DNA of 15,698 bases from an uncultured Acetobacter sp. (GCF_937875265.1 NZ_CALLXM010000273.1:1-15698); one strand, 5' to 3'. Counted from the stretch's first letter, positions 1 to 7,546 are shown. The notes: generated by a model not told the origin, from the letters alone. Translations and numbers: made by a program.

Positions 1-383
1 GTGAAGAAGCGGGCCATTTTTCCAATGGTCGTGGTTTTTCCCGTCCCGTTCACGCCCACCACCAGCACAACGTGCGGCTTGTGCGCCGGGTCCGGCTCAA
101 ACGGGATAGCAACCGGTTCCAGCACGCTCGCAATTTCATCTGCCAGAGCGTTACGGATTTCCTCGTCCGTCACTTCCGTGCCGAAACGCGTGCGACGGAA
201 GGATTCAATAATCCGCTCCGCCACACTGGGGCCGAGATCTGCGGTAATCAGCAGGTCTTCCAGCTCTTCCAGCGCCTCATCATCAAGCTTGCGCTTGGTG
301 AAAACGGATGTCAGCCCTCCGCCCAGCTTCTGCGTTGAGCGGGACAGCCCCTTCTTGAGGCGTGAAAAAAAACCTAGCGCCAT
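1..383 (-). CDS. ftsY: FtsY, signal recognition particle receptor GTPase (N-terminal part, cut by window edge)
   Basis: FtsY is the membrane-associated receptor that docks SRP-bound translating ribosomes at the Sec translocon. About 127 residues are visible, starting at the ATG at 383-381. Residues 1-30 are short and basic and probably contact the membrane. A helical N domain follows (about 33-90), including the segment LEELEDLLITADLGPSVAE. The G domain then begins with the P-loop GVNGTGKT at 110-117, followed by TTIGKMA. The rest of the G domain lies beyond the left edge. There is no long acidic A domain like that of Escherichia coli, which fits alphaproteobacterial FtsY. The start is preceded by AAAGGG with a 6-base spacer and sits one base after the mtaB stop (TGA-G-ATG), so the two are probably translated from one message. 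Identification is firm. Confidence 0.96.
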   Translation of the reverse strand, partial: MALGFFSRLKKGLSRSTQKLGGGLTSVFTKRKLDDEALEELEDLLITADLGPSVAERIIESFRRTRFGTEVTDEEIRNALADEIASVLEPVAIPFEPDPAHKPHVVLVVGVNGTGKTTTIGKMARFF

Positions 384-384
384 C

Positions 385-1629
385 TCAAACCCTTTCCGCC
401 AGCAGGCCCGCGGCATCCACCGCAACCGCCCGCAGACTGATAATCTCACCTGTTTCCGCCTCACCCTGCGCAAGGCGGACGGGCGCAAACTGTTCACTGT
501 GCCCGGATGTGGGCGTTTCCATCAGCACACGCAAAGTCTGCCCCAGCAGACCCTGATAATAGCGCTGGGCAGATGCGGCTCCCACTTCCCGCAAGCGGGC
601 CGCACGCGCCTTGCGTTCAGGCACCTGCACCGCACGCATCCGTGCAGCCGGAGTGCCAGGCCTCTCGCTGTAGGGGAAGACATGCAGATATGGCACGCCC
701 TGCGCCTCCAGAAACGCGCGTGTTTCTTCAAACAGCGCGTCATCTTCCGTCGGGAACCCGGCAATCACGTCCGCACCGATGCCAATATCGGGGCGCAGCG
801 CACGGGCGCGCTCAATGACCCGCGCAGCATCTTCGGCCAGATGGCGACGCTTCATACGCTTGAGGATGAGGTCCGACCCGGCCTGAAGCGAGAGATGCAG
901 ATACGGCATGAAGCGCGGCTCATGCTCCAGCAGCCGCCAGATATCCTCGTCAATTTCCACCGGATCAACTGAAGACAGGCGCAGCCGCTCAAGCTGAGGC
1001 ACCAGTCCCAGCACGCGGCGGCACAACTGCCCAAGTGACGGGGTGCCCGGCAGGTCCCCGCCCCAGGATGTCATATCCACGCCGGTCAGCACCACTTCCC
1101 GGTAGCCCGAATCGACAAGGGCGCGCACCTGCTCCACCACCACACCCACAGGGGCTGAGCGGGACGGCCCACGCCCGAAGGGGATGATGCAGAAGGTGCA
1201 GCGATGGTCACACCCCTGTTGCACCTGCACAAAAGCCCGCGTCCGGCCCACAAATTCGGTCACAAGATGGGCAGCGGTTTCCTTGGCGGCCATAATGTCC
1301 GAGACGGCCAGCGGCACGTTCATGGCAGCAGGCGCCCAGCTTTCCGCTTTCAACTTTTCTTCATTGCCCAAAACGCGCGTCACACCCGGCAGGGTGGCCC
1401 AGCGGTCCGGATCAATCTGGGCGGCACAGCCTGTCACGACAATGCGGGCCTCCGGATTATCCCGGTGTGCACGCCGGATAGCCTGACGGGCCTGCCGTTC
1501 GGCTTCCCCCGTTACGGCACAGGTATTAACGATAATCACGTCTTCCAGCGCGGCCGCATGCTCGCGCATGACCTCGCTTTCCCACGTATTCAGCCGACAA
1601 CCGAATGTCAGAATTTCCGGGCGCGTCAT
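385..1629 (-). CDS. mtaB: MtaB, tRNA t6A37 C2-methylthiotransferase (radical SAM)
   Basis: The enzyme adds a methylthio group to C2 of N6-threonylcarbamoyladenosine at tRNA position 37, giving ms2t6A. The 414-residue protein has the three-part methylthiotransferase layout. The N-terminal UPF0004 domain carries cluster cysteines C11 (in TFGCRLN), C37 (in VNTCAV) and C68 (in VTGCAAQ). The radical SAM core has C140-xxx-C144-xx-C147 in QQGCDHRCTFCIIPFGRG. The tail (about 355-414) resembles a weak TRAM RNA-binding domain. The LNTWESE opening and VNTCAVTGEAERQARQAIRR favour MtaB over MiaB or RimO. Its ATG overlaps the dapF stop by four bases (ATGA). No good ribosome binding site precedes it, so translation is probably coupled to dapF. 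Substrate is inferred from subfamily resemblance. Confidence 0.93.
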   Translation of the reverse strand: MTRPEILTFGCRLNTWESEVMREHAAALEDVIIVNTCAVTGEAERQARQAIRRAHRDNPEARIVVTGCAAQIDPDRWATLPGVTRVLGNEEKLKAESWAPAAMNVPLAVSDIMAAKETAAHLVTEFVGRTRAFVQVQQGCDHRCTFCIIPFGRGPSRSAPVGVVVEQVRALVDSGYREVVLTGVDMTSWGGDLPGTPSLGQLCRRVLGLVPQLERLRLSSVDPVEIDEDIWRLLEHEPRFMPYLHLSLQAGSDLILKRMKRRHLAEDAARVIERARALRPDIGIGADVIAGFPTEDDALFEETRAFLEAQGVPYLHVFPYSERPGTPAARMRAVQVPERKARAARLREVGAASAQRYYQGLLGQTLRVLMETPTSGHSEQFAPVRLAQGEAETGEIISLRAVAVDAAGLLAERV

Positions 1630-2438
1630 GAGGCGTAGGTGGCCAGATCCACCATGCCGTCAAACGCCGTGGCCGTGAGGCCTGTCATCATCACATGGCC
1701 GTTTTCAGCCCATTCAATGTGCAGGGTGCCGCCATCCAGCTCCACCATGCAGCGGCGCTCCACCAGCCCGCGCCGCACGGCGTTGACCACGGCAGCACAC
1801 GCGCCGGACCCACAGGCTTCCGTCACCCCTGCCCCACGTTCATGCACCTTCAGGCGCATGCGCTCCGGGCTGTCTATTCTGGCAAAACCAATATTGGCGC
1901 GATCAGGAAAGAGCGGGTCATGCTCCAGCGCACTGCCATGGCTGAGCATCGAAAAATCTTTCACAAAAAAAGTTGCGTGCGGGTTCCCCATGGAGACCGC
2001 TGCCGGGTCCCCCTCCAGAGGCAGATGGAGTGTATCCATCTCGGCTGCCAGAGGCACGGCCTGCCAGTCCAGCTGCGGGGCACCCATATCGACTGTTACC
2101 AGCCCGTTCTGTTCAATACGGGCTGGCAGCGTTCCGGCCCGTGTTTGCAGCACGGGCGTGCGGTTGCCGGTCTGCCGGAACATCAGCTCCGCCACACAGC
2201 GGGACGCATTGCCGCAGGCCCCGGCCTCTGACCCATCCGGGTTAAAGAAGCGCACAAAAACATCAGCCCCCTCCGCACAGGCCGGGCGAAGTGTCACAAG
2301 CTGATCACAGCCAATCCCTCTGCGGCGGTCAGCAAGAGCTGCAATACGCGCAGGTGTGAGAGACAGGTGGCCAGCACGCTCGTCGAGGATGACAAAGTCA
2401 TTCCCAAGCCCGTGCATCTTGAAAAAGGAGGTCTGCAT
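1626..2438 (-). CDS. dapF: Diaminopimelate epimerase DapF
   Basis: A cytoplasmic PLP-independent epimerase converting LL- to meso-diaminopimelate, the last step before lysine and a building block of peptidoglycan. The 270 residues match the usual family length. Both catalytic cysteines are in their classic contexts: C75 in GACGNASRC and C209 in EACGSGACA. The opening FFKMHGLGNDFVILD, the FFNPDGS segment (64-70) and GNPH at 151-154 are also family hallmarks. The ATG at 2438-2436 has AAGG six bases upstream. It is the first gene of the dapF-mtaB-ftsY run and its end overlaps mtaB by four bases. A 12-bp palindrome containing TATAAG lies just upstream. Confidence 0.97.
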   Translation of the reverse strand: MQTSFFKMHGLGNDFVILDERAGHLSLTPARIAALADRRRGIGCDQLVTLRPACAEGADVFVRFFNPDGSEAGACGNASRCVAELMFRQTGNRTPVLQTRAGTLPARIEQNGLVTVDMGAPQLDWQAVPLAAEMDTLHLPLEGDPAAVSMGNPHATFFVKDFSMLSHGSALEHDPLFPDRANIGFARIDSPERMRLKVHERGAGVTEACGSGACAAVVNAVRRGLVERRCMVELDGGTLHIEWAENGHVMMTGLTATAFDGMVDLATYAS

Positions 2439-2443
2439 ACCGC

Positions 2444-2455
2444 GCCTTATAAGGC
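2444..2455. repeat. 12-bp perfect palindrome upstream of dapF
   Basis: GCCTTATAAGGC is self-complementary and lies 5 bases upstream of the dapF start codon. It contains TATAAG, which looks like a -10 element, but I find no matching -35 at a normal distance. It also supplies the AAGG that serves as the dapF ribosome binding site, so pairing of the arms could affect initiation. This may be chance. Confidence 0.4.
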
Positions 2456-2496
2456 AGATCGGCCCCTAATGCCATTGCGGAACAAAGCCGTGTGAC

Positions 2497-2898
2497 TCAG
2501 AGAAAACGCCCCGGCGCGCCACGGCCCAGCACTTCAATTTTATAACCGTCAGGATCGGTCAGGAAAAAGAAGGTACCAATCACGCGACCATCGGTTTCCA
2601 GCGTCTTGATGAGCGTGGGCGAAAACCCGGCAGCATCCAGCCGGGCATGTTCGGACGCCAGGTCCTGTACAGAAACAGCCAGATGCCCGTATCCGTCACC
2701 CAGAGCATAAGGCTCGGTGCGGCCATGATTGATGGTCAGTTCCAGCTCAAATGTCTGTTCGTCATTTGCCAGATAGATCAGCGTAAAGCTGTCAAACGCC
2801 AGCCGATCAGCCGGTTTGAGCCCAAATGCGGCCTCGTAAAACGCCAGAGAGCGTTTTTCATCAAGAACTCGCAGCATGGAATGTATCATTTTTGCCAT
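2497..2898 (-). CDS. gloA: Glyoxalase I-like VOC family protein (probable lactoylglutathione lyase)
   Basis: Probable cytoplasmic lactoylglutathione lyase, which isomerises the methylglyoxal-glutathione adduct to S-lactoylglutathione. The 133-residue protein has the two beta-alpha-beta-beta-beta modules of a VOC fold. It keeps all four expected metal ligands by alignment to E. coli GloA: H6 (IHSMLRV), E53 (ELELTINHG), H72 (GYGHLAV) and E122 (GYKIEVL). The length also matches GloA. I chose the ATG at 2898-2896 because GGGAGA stands seven bases before it and the sequence begins at the family start (MAKMIHSMLRV). An in-frame ATG at 2946 would add 16 residues but has no ribosome binding site. It is divergent from the porin and lies 58 bases upstream of dapF on the same strand. 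Family assignment is strong; the substrate is inferred. Confidence 0.85.
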   Translation of the reverse strand: MAKMIHSMLRVLDEKRSLAFYEAAFGLKPADRLAFDSFTLIYLANDEQTFELELTINHGRTEPYALGDGYGHLAVSVQDLASEHARLDAAGFSPTLIKTLETDGRVIGTFFFLTDPDGYKIEVLGRGAPGRFL

Positions 2899-2962
2899 AA
2901 AAAGTCTCCCCAAGGCTCCGGCTTCGTCAAAATTTGCAGTGCTCATAACGCGTAATCTGGTC

Positions 2963-2991
2963 TTGCTGAAATTATTTTTTAAAAAAATAAT
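2963..2991 (+). promoter_or_regulatory. Candidate sigma-70-type promoter for the porin gene
   Basis: TTGCTG at 2963-2968 and AATAAT at 2986-2991 are separated by 17 bases. The -10 matches the consensus at five of six positions and the -35 at three of six. A predicted start near 2998 would leave a leader of about 64 bases before the porin ATG. The spacer and the -10 are part of an AT-rich palindrome. Confidence 0.45.
2971..2991. repeat. AT-only 21-bp palindrome between gloA-like gene and porin
   Basis: Two perfect 10-base arms, ATTATTTTTT (2971-2980) and AAAAAATAAT (2982-2991), flank one central A. The stretch has no G or C within GC-rich surroundings. It lies in the 163-base divergent region and covers the predicted porin -10, so it could be an operator, an UP-like element or a bent-DNA site. 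No binding protein can be named from sequence alone. Confidence 0.6.
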
Positions 2992-3061
2992 CTTTACGCA
3001 GCACTCGGCAAAATGGTTTCAAATAATCAACCACTCTGCCTCGAGGATTATATTTAAAGAA

Positions 3062-5011
3062 ATGACCACCTTTTCTCTTCTGCCTGTACCGGCATCACGC
3101 CAGATACGGACATGGCTGTTTGTTGGCACCATTCTGGCACCGGGACTGTTTGGCTTGCAGCTTTCCGGCACGGCCTACGCAGCAGAAGATGAAACGGCCT
3201 CTCTGGAAGCACTTGAGCACCAGATGGCGCAGATTCAGGAGCAGCAGAAAGCGCTCCAGAAAGCGCTTGTTGGCATGCAAAAGCAGATTGCCGCCCACCG
3301 GGCCACGCTAACCCATAACGGGGGGAATACCGCCGTAAAATCTGCGGTCAACGGCAGCAGCCGCCATACGCTGACCACGGCCCGAAATGGCGCAACCGGC
3401 TCTGGGGCAAGCCATGCTGGCTGGTCACCCGAGACTGGGTCTGATCAGCCGGGCATTGAGCCCGCAGAAACCACAACCGCCATGAACACACCGCATCTTG
3501 CCGGGCACCATGCCAGAGGGTCTGATGCGCAACCGGTTTTTTCGGGTCAGGATGATCACCCGGATGTAGAAGCTGTCATCGGCCACCGCGCAGAAGACGT
3601 GATTTCCCGTATTGCAGAAAATGGCGTTGGCCCGCATGCGCGTGAAACGGCAGGCGCACAGGCCGCCGGTGCGCTGGGTGACCACGGCGTATTCCATATG
3701 GGGCCTGTCACCCTCATTCTGGGTGGTTTTCTGGATGCCGCCACGGTGCTGGAAAACCGGCATATTGCGTCTGGCACGTTCAACTACTGGCAGGCCATGC
3801 CTTACCCTAACGAGTCCCGCTACCACACCAATAATTTTGAAGGCAGCGCGCGTTACAGCCGTATCTCGCTCATGGCGCGCGGCAATGTGGACGCCCACTC
3901 CACCATTTCCGGCGTTTTTGAAATGGACTTCGGAGCCGGTGCTGCCACGACCGACGCCTATGAAAGCAACAGCTACGCCTTCCGAATGCGGCAGGCCTAT
4001 CTGGCCTATGATAATAGTGATCTGAACTTCCATTTCCTTGCCGGTCAGGCATGGAGCATGCTCACGCCGGGCCGTATCGGTATTATTCCCCGCCAGGAAA
4101 GTCTGCCTGAAACAATCGAATCCTCCATGCTGGCTGGCCAGACATGGGCGCGGCAGCTTCAGTTCCGATTTGTGAAAGACTTTTTCCAGCACCGCCTGTG
4201 GCTGGGCCTGTCCATCGAAAACTCTGCCACGCTGTATGACACAACCGGCTTTACCAATTCCGATGGCACCGTCACGCTGCCCAACGGCAAGACAGCCACC
4301 ATCAGCAGCAACGGTACGGGCCTGACCAACGATGCCCCGTTCTCCAACGAAATTGCACCCGATGTGATTGGAAAAGTGGCGTGGGACCCGCACTGGGGCC
4401 ATTACGAAGCCGTTGGTATTCTGCACTTCCCGCATGACCGCGTGGCGTCTCTGGGTCAGGGCCACAATAATACTGCCATTGCTGGCGGTGGTGGTGGCTC
4501 CATGGTGCTGCCGGTTCTGCCGCATAAAGTGGAAGTGCGACTGGCCGGTCTGGCTGGGGTCGGGATTGGCCGCTACGGCTCTGCGCTGCTGCCTGATGCC
4601 ACGCTGAAATCCGACGGGGATGTTGCCCCCATCCCCTCCATTCAGGCCACGGGCGGCGTTGTTGCCCACCCCACGCCGCGAGTGGATGTGTATGGTTTCT
4701 TTGGATATCAGGAAGCCGGACGGCGTTACAGCAACTATGGCGGCGGTGCGTATGGCTACGGAAATCCGAATTATTCCAACGCCGGATGTGAGACCGAATT
4801 GTCCACTCTGGGCTGCACGGCCAACACCCGCAGCGTGATGGAAGCGACCGTGGGAGCGTGGTACCGCTTCTTCAAAGGTCACTACGGAACAGTGGAAGCC
4901 GGAGCCCAGCTGGCCTATTCCCGCAGGGACGCCTGGAAGGGTCAGGGCGGGGGTCCGGATACAAGCATGAGTCAGATATTTCTGGACTTCCGCTACCTCC
5001 CGTTCCAGTAA
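3062..5011 (+). CDS. Outer-membrane porin with N-terminal coiled coil (DcaP-like)
   Basis: Predicted trimeric-type outer-membrane channel of 649 residues. Residues 1-40 are a signal peptide (basic RQIR, hydrophobic TWLFVGTILAPGLFGL, cleavage after TAYA). Residues about 45-80 form a heptad-like helix (LEALEHQMAQIQEQQKALQK), the coiled coil seen at the periplasmic end of DcaP-type and related porins. A poorly conserved Gly/Ala/His-rich linker runs from about 84 to 205. A Gly/aromatic-rich barrel of alternating strands begins near 211 (HMGPVTLILGGFLDAATV). GQAWSML at 329-335 fits porin strands. The chain ends YLPFQ rather than in the usual terminal aromatic residue. I chose the ATG at 3062 because the signal peptide begins there; an in-frame ATG at 2876 would run through the promoter region. 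The solute is unknown. DcaP-like is a resemblance, not a proof. Confidence 0.8.
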   Translation: MTTFSLLPVPASRQIRTWLFVGTILAPGLFGLQLSGTAYAAEDETASLEALEHQMAQIQEQQKALQKALVGMQKQIAAHRATLTHNGGNTAVKSAVNGSSRHTLTTARNGATGSGASHAGWSPETGSDQPGIEPAETTTAMNTPHLAGHHARGSDAQPVFSGQDDHPDVEAVIGHRAEDVISRIAENGVGPHARETAGAQAAGALGDHGVFHMGPVTLILGGFLDAATVLENRHIASGTFNYWQAMPYPNESRYHTNNFEGSARYSRISLMARGNVDAHSTISGVFEMDFGAGAATTDAYESNSYAFRMRQAYLAYDNSDLNFHFLAGQAWSMLTPGRIGIIPRQESLPETIESSMLAGQTWARQLQFRFVKDFFQHRLWLGLSIENSATLYDTTGFTNSDGTVTLPNGKTATISSNGTGLTNDAPFSNEIAPDVIGKVAWDPHWGHYEAVGILHFPHDRVASLGQGHNNTAIAGGGGGSMVLPVLPHKVEVRLAGLAGVGIGRYGSALLPDATLKSDGDVAPIPSIQATGGVVAHPTPRVDVYGFFGYQEAGRRYSNYGGGAYGYGNPNYSNAGCETELSTLGCTANTRSVMEATVGAWYRFFKGHYGTVEAGAQLAYSRRDAWKGQGGGPDTSMSQIFLDFRYLPFQ

Positions 5012-5053
5012 CACACCACGCTTGCCTAAAAGCGCTCAGGGCAAAAGTTCTCC

Positions 5054-5069
5054 GGCCAGGCCTCTGGCC
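5054..5069. repeat. Short GC hairpin in the porin-helicase gap
   Basis: GGCCAG (5054-5059) and CTGGCC (5064-5069) form a 6-bp stem with loop GCCT, in the 115-base gap between the porin stop and the helicase start. No run of T follows, so it is not a normal intrinsic terminator. It may be part of the helicase leader or a weak attenuator. Nothing else definite is seen in the gap. Confidence 0.35.
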
Positions 5070-5126
5070 ATTCATGCGGGGAACCTTTATCCCCCCATAC
5101 ATCTTGTTGCCTGGACCTAAAGTAGA

Positions 5127-6905
5127 ATGCCTTTTCAGAATGCCCCCGCCTCACTTGCGAGCGCTCTTGCTGCTCGCGGGTACGAAACCGCAACTCCAGT
5201 TCAGGCCGCCGTTCTGGCCCCTGACGCCGAAGGTCGGGACCTTCTTGTTTCAGCCCGTACAGGCTCGGGCAAAACTGTAGCCTTCGGGCTGGCCATGGCC
5301 GACACCCTTCTGGATGATAAGGGCCGTTGCCCTGCTCCGGGTGCGCCGATGGCTCTGGTTATTGCCCCCACGCGTGAACTTGCCCTGCAGGTGCGTAATG
5401 AGCTGGAATGGCTCTATGCGCAGAGCGGTGCCCGCATTGTTTCCTGCGTTGGTGGCATGGAACCCCGCGTTGAAGCCCGTGCACTGAACGCTGGCTGCCA
5501 CATTGTGGTCGGCACGCCGGGCCGCCTGTGTGACCATGTTTCCCGTGGCCAGCTGAACCTGTCCGCCTTGCGCGTTGTTGTGCTGGACGAAGCAGATGAA
5601 ATGCTTGATCTGGGCTTCCGTGATGAGCTGGAAACCCTGCTCAAAGCGGCCCCTGCCGAGCGCCGCACGCTGCTGTTCTCTGCTACCATTGCCCGTGACA
5701 TTGCCAATCTGGCCCGCCGTTACCAGAACGATGCCCTGCGCATTGATACTCTGGGCGGCAACACGCCGCACACGGATATTTCCTACCGCGCCGTGCTGGC
5801 GGACCAGTCCGACATGGCTGGCACCATCGTCAACGTGCTGCGCCAGATGGAATCCCCCTCCGCCATCGTCTTCTGCCACACGCGTGAAGCTGTGCGGCAG
5901 TTGCAGGGTATTCTCACGCAGCGTGGGTTCTCCTCCGTCGCCATTTCAGGTGACCTCGGGCAGAACGAACGTAGCCGCGCCATTGAAAGCCTGCGTCATG
6001 GTCAGGCACGCGTTTGCGTAGCAACCGACGTGGCCGCCCGTGGCCTTGATATTCCGGAACTTGGTCTGGTCATTCACGCCAGCCTGCCGTCCAACCCTGC
6101 AACCCTGCTGCACCGTTCAGGCCGCACCGGGCGCGCCGGGCGTAAAGGCACCTGTGTTCTGCTGGTTCCGCCCGCACGCAGAAGGCTGGCTGAACGCCTG
6201 CTGGAAGGTGCGAAAGTTACGGCAGAATGGAGCGGTGCTCCGACTCCGGAAGATATTGCCCGCGCTGATGCAGAACGCCTTCTGTCCGCTCCGGCTCTGT
6301 CCATTCCGGTGCCGGAAGCTGGTGGCATGCATGAGCTGATTGCCAAGCTGACGGAAGTCCACTCAGCTGAGCAGCTGGCCGCAGCGTTGATCGCCATGTG
6401 GCGTTCCAGCCTGCCGGAACCGACCAAAGTGCGCGTGCTTTCTCCGGGTTCTGTCAAAAAAGCCCCGCGTGAACGCGCACCGCGTGATGACGAAGAGGGT
6501 GGACACCGTGGCCCGCGTGAGCCGGGTGCATGGTTCCGCCTGTCTGTTGGCCGTGATGACCGCGCAGACCCGAAATGGCTGGTGCCGATGCTCTGCCGCC
6601 TTGGCGGGATCCGCAAACAGGATATCGGTGCGATTCGCATTCAGCCGGACCACACACTGGTAGAAATTGCCCAGGATAAAGCAGAACGCTTCCAGTCCTG
6701 TGCTGCCGGTGCCGATGCTGATGAAATTACGGTTGAGCCCTCCGCTCCGCCGCGTCCGGGTGCTGGTGGTGGTGGCGGGCGTCCGCCGCGTGCTGCGGGC
6801 CCTGGTGGCCCCGGTGGTCGTCCACCCCGCAAAGGTGGCGGTGCCGGTGGCCCGGGTGGCGGCTTCAGCAAAGCCCCGTCCAGCCGGAAACGTAAAGCCT
6901 TCTGA
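5127..6905 (+). CDS. deaD: DEAD-box ATP-dependent RNA helicase, DeaD/CsdA-like
   Basis: An ATP-driven RNA unwinding enzyme, in this family usually involved in ribosome assembly, mRNA decay or cold adaptation. The 592 residues show every core motif: Q motif GYETATPVQ (18-26), motif I ARTGSGKT (43-50), Ia PTREL (81-85), Ib TPGR (130-133), II DEAD (154-157), III SAT (185-187), V ATDVAARGLD (299-308) and VI HRSGRTGRAGR (329-339). A DbpA-type RNA-binding domain follows at about 469-520 (WFRLSVGRDD...DHTLVEIAQ). The tail (about 541-592) is rich in Gly, Pro and Arg and ends SSRKRKAF, a disordered RNA-binding extension. The layout matches DeaD/CsdA better than RhlE, but DbpA shares the same domain, so the symbol is tentative. 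The ribosome binding site is weak. Transcription ends at the hairpin at 6918-6953. Confidence 0.92.
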   Translation: MPFQNAPASLASALAARGYETATPVQAAVLAPDAEGRDLLVSARTGSGKTVAFGLAMADTLLDDKGRCPAPGAPMALVIAPTRELALQVRNELEWLYAQSGARIVSCVGGMEPRVEARALNAGCHIVVGTPGRLCDHVSRGQLNLSALRVVVLDEADEMLDLGFRDELETLLKAAPAERRTLLFSATIARDIANLARRYQNDALRIDTLGGNTPHTDISYRAVLADQSDMAGTIVNVLRQMESPSAIVFCHTREAVRQLQGILTQRGFSSVAISGDLGQNERSRAIESLRHGQARVCVATDVAARGLDIPELGLVIHASLPSNPATLLHRSGRTGRAGRKGTCVLLVPPARRRLAERLLEGAKVTAEWSGAPTPEDIARADAERLLSAPALSIPVPEAGGMHELIAKLTEVHSAEQLAAALIAMWRSSLPEPTKVRVLSPGSVKKAPRERAPRDDEEGGHRGPREPGAWFRLSVGRDDRADPKWLVPMLCRLGGIRKQDIGAIRIQPDHTLVEIAQDKAERFQSCAAGADADEITVEPSAPPRPGAGGGGGRPPRAAGPGGPGGRPPRKGGGAGGPGGGFSKAPSSRKRKAF

Positions 6906-6917
6906 TCTTTCAGATGC

Positions 6918-6953
6918 AAAAAAAGGCCCCTCCCGAAAGGAAGGGGCCTTTTT
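6918..6953. terminator. Bidirectional intrinsic terminator between helicase and repeat-protein gene
   Basis: GGCCCCT and AGGGGCC arms (starting at 6925 and ending at 6948) close on a GAAA tetraloop, with one internal C-A mismatch and two further C-G pairs. Seven A precede the stem and five T follow it, so it can act on both strands. It lies 12 bases after the helicase stop and 21 bases before the end of the convergent gene at 6975. Confidence 0.9.
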
Positions 6954-6974
6954 CTTGCTTAATCATTCAGGACT

Positions 6975-7529
6975 TTACAGCTTGGGCAGAGACGTTGCGT
7001 CTTTCCATGCATCTTTCACGTTCTGCTGGGCATTGCTCCACTTATCCTTCGCGTTCTGCTGCGCATTGGTCACGCTGTCACGCTGAGCTTCCCACTTCTT
7101 GCGAGTTTCCTCGTTCGCGTTGTTCCATTTGTCCTTCGCGTTCTGTTCCGCGTTGGTCACCTTATCGCGCTGAGCCTCCCATTTCTTACGGGTTTCCTCG
7201 TTCGCGTTGTTCCATTTATCCTTCGCGTTCTGTTCCGCGTTGGTTACTTTATCGCGTTGAGTAGTCCATTTTTTGCGGGTCTCTTCACTGGCATTATTCC
7301 AGCGGTCTCTGGCCTGATCCTGTGCAGACTGGCGAGCATTTTTCAGGTTGGATGAAAATTGGTTTGTATCAGTCTTGACGGCATTGCGCGTATTCTCCAC
7401 TCCCTGATGCAACTGCTGCTGCGCGCAGGAGGTGAGGGAAAGACAAGGATCAGCATAGGCAGCCGTAGCTGAAACCAGAGCCGTCGCAAGAGGCAAACCC
7501 ATAACGGCGATTTTCCGAATGAACTGCAT
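6975..7529 (-). CDS. Secreted helical protein of 29-residue Trp-containing tandem repeats, unknown function
   Basis: I do not recognise this family. The 184-residue product has a signal peptide (MQFIRKIAVMGLPLATALVS, cleavage after AYA at 26) and then two cysteines close together (C29, C35) that could form a disulfide. Residues 77-163 are three copies of a 29-residue unit, each WNNA-EETRKKW-QRD-VTNA-QNAKDK, with a fourth partial copy from W164. The units are very hydrophilic (Lys, Asn, Glu, Gln), contain no Pro or Gly, and should be continuous helix. Tryptophans fall at 77, 88, 106, 117, 135, 146, 164 and 175. The composition recalls LEA-like or apolipoprotein-like helices. I chose the ATG at 7529-7527 because AAGGA precedes it by about six bases; the upstream ATG at 7544 has its AGGAG only two bases away. 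A shared terminator follows. Confidence 0.8.
   Translation of the reverse strand: MQFIRKIAVMGLPLATALVSATAAYADPCLSLTSCAQQQLHQGVENTRNAVKTDTNQFSSNLKNARQSAQDQARDRWNNASEETRKKWTTQRDKVTNAEQNAKDKWNNANEETRKKWEAQRDKVTNAEQNAKDKWNNANEETRKKWEAQRDSVTNAQQNAKDKWSNAQQNVKDAWKDATSLPKL
7041..7301 (-). repeat. Three tandem 87-bp coding repeats
   Basis: Units occupy 7301-7215, 7214-7128 and 7127-7041, in frame in the gene at 6975-7529. By hand comparison the second and third units differ at 13 of 87 bases but at only 2 of 29 residues; the first and second differ at about 17 bases. Most changes are therefore silent, which points to an old duplication kept by selection on the protein. A partial fourth unit continues to about 6990. 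Confidence 0.9.
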
Positions 7530-7546
7530 AAATATTCCTTCCATAA

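Noticed and set aside
1..972. A long plus-strand open frame across ftsY and mtaB
   Set aside because: The minus strand encodes the FtsY P-loop and conserved MtaB sequence over the same bases; the plus-strand product is compositionally odd and domain-free.
2876..3061. Upstream extension of the porin frame to an ATG at 2876
   Set aside because: It would overlap the start of the glyoxalase-like gene and the promoter region and bury the signal peptide 62 residues inside the protein.
3425..5014. A 529-codon open frame antisense to the porin gene
   Set aside because: Its codons are in exact register with the porin codons, so it is open simply because the porin avoids TTA, CTA and TCA codons. The product has no recognisable domain, and the porin has a signal peptide and barrel pattern.
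5250..5879. A 209-codon open frame antisense to the helicase gene
   Set aside because: It is covered by unmistakable DEAD-box motifs on the plus strand and its product resembles nothing.
7041..7301. Tandem 87-bp repeats as a CRISPR or satellite array
   Set aside because: There are no unique spacers, the period is a multiple of three, and the frame is open with protein-level conservation.
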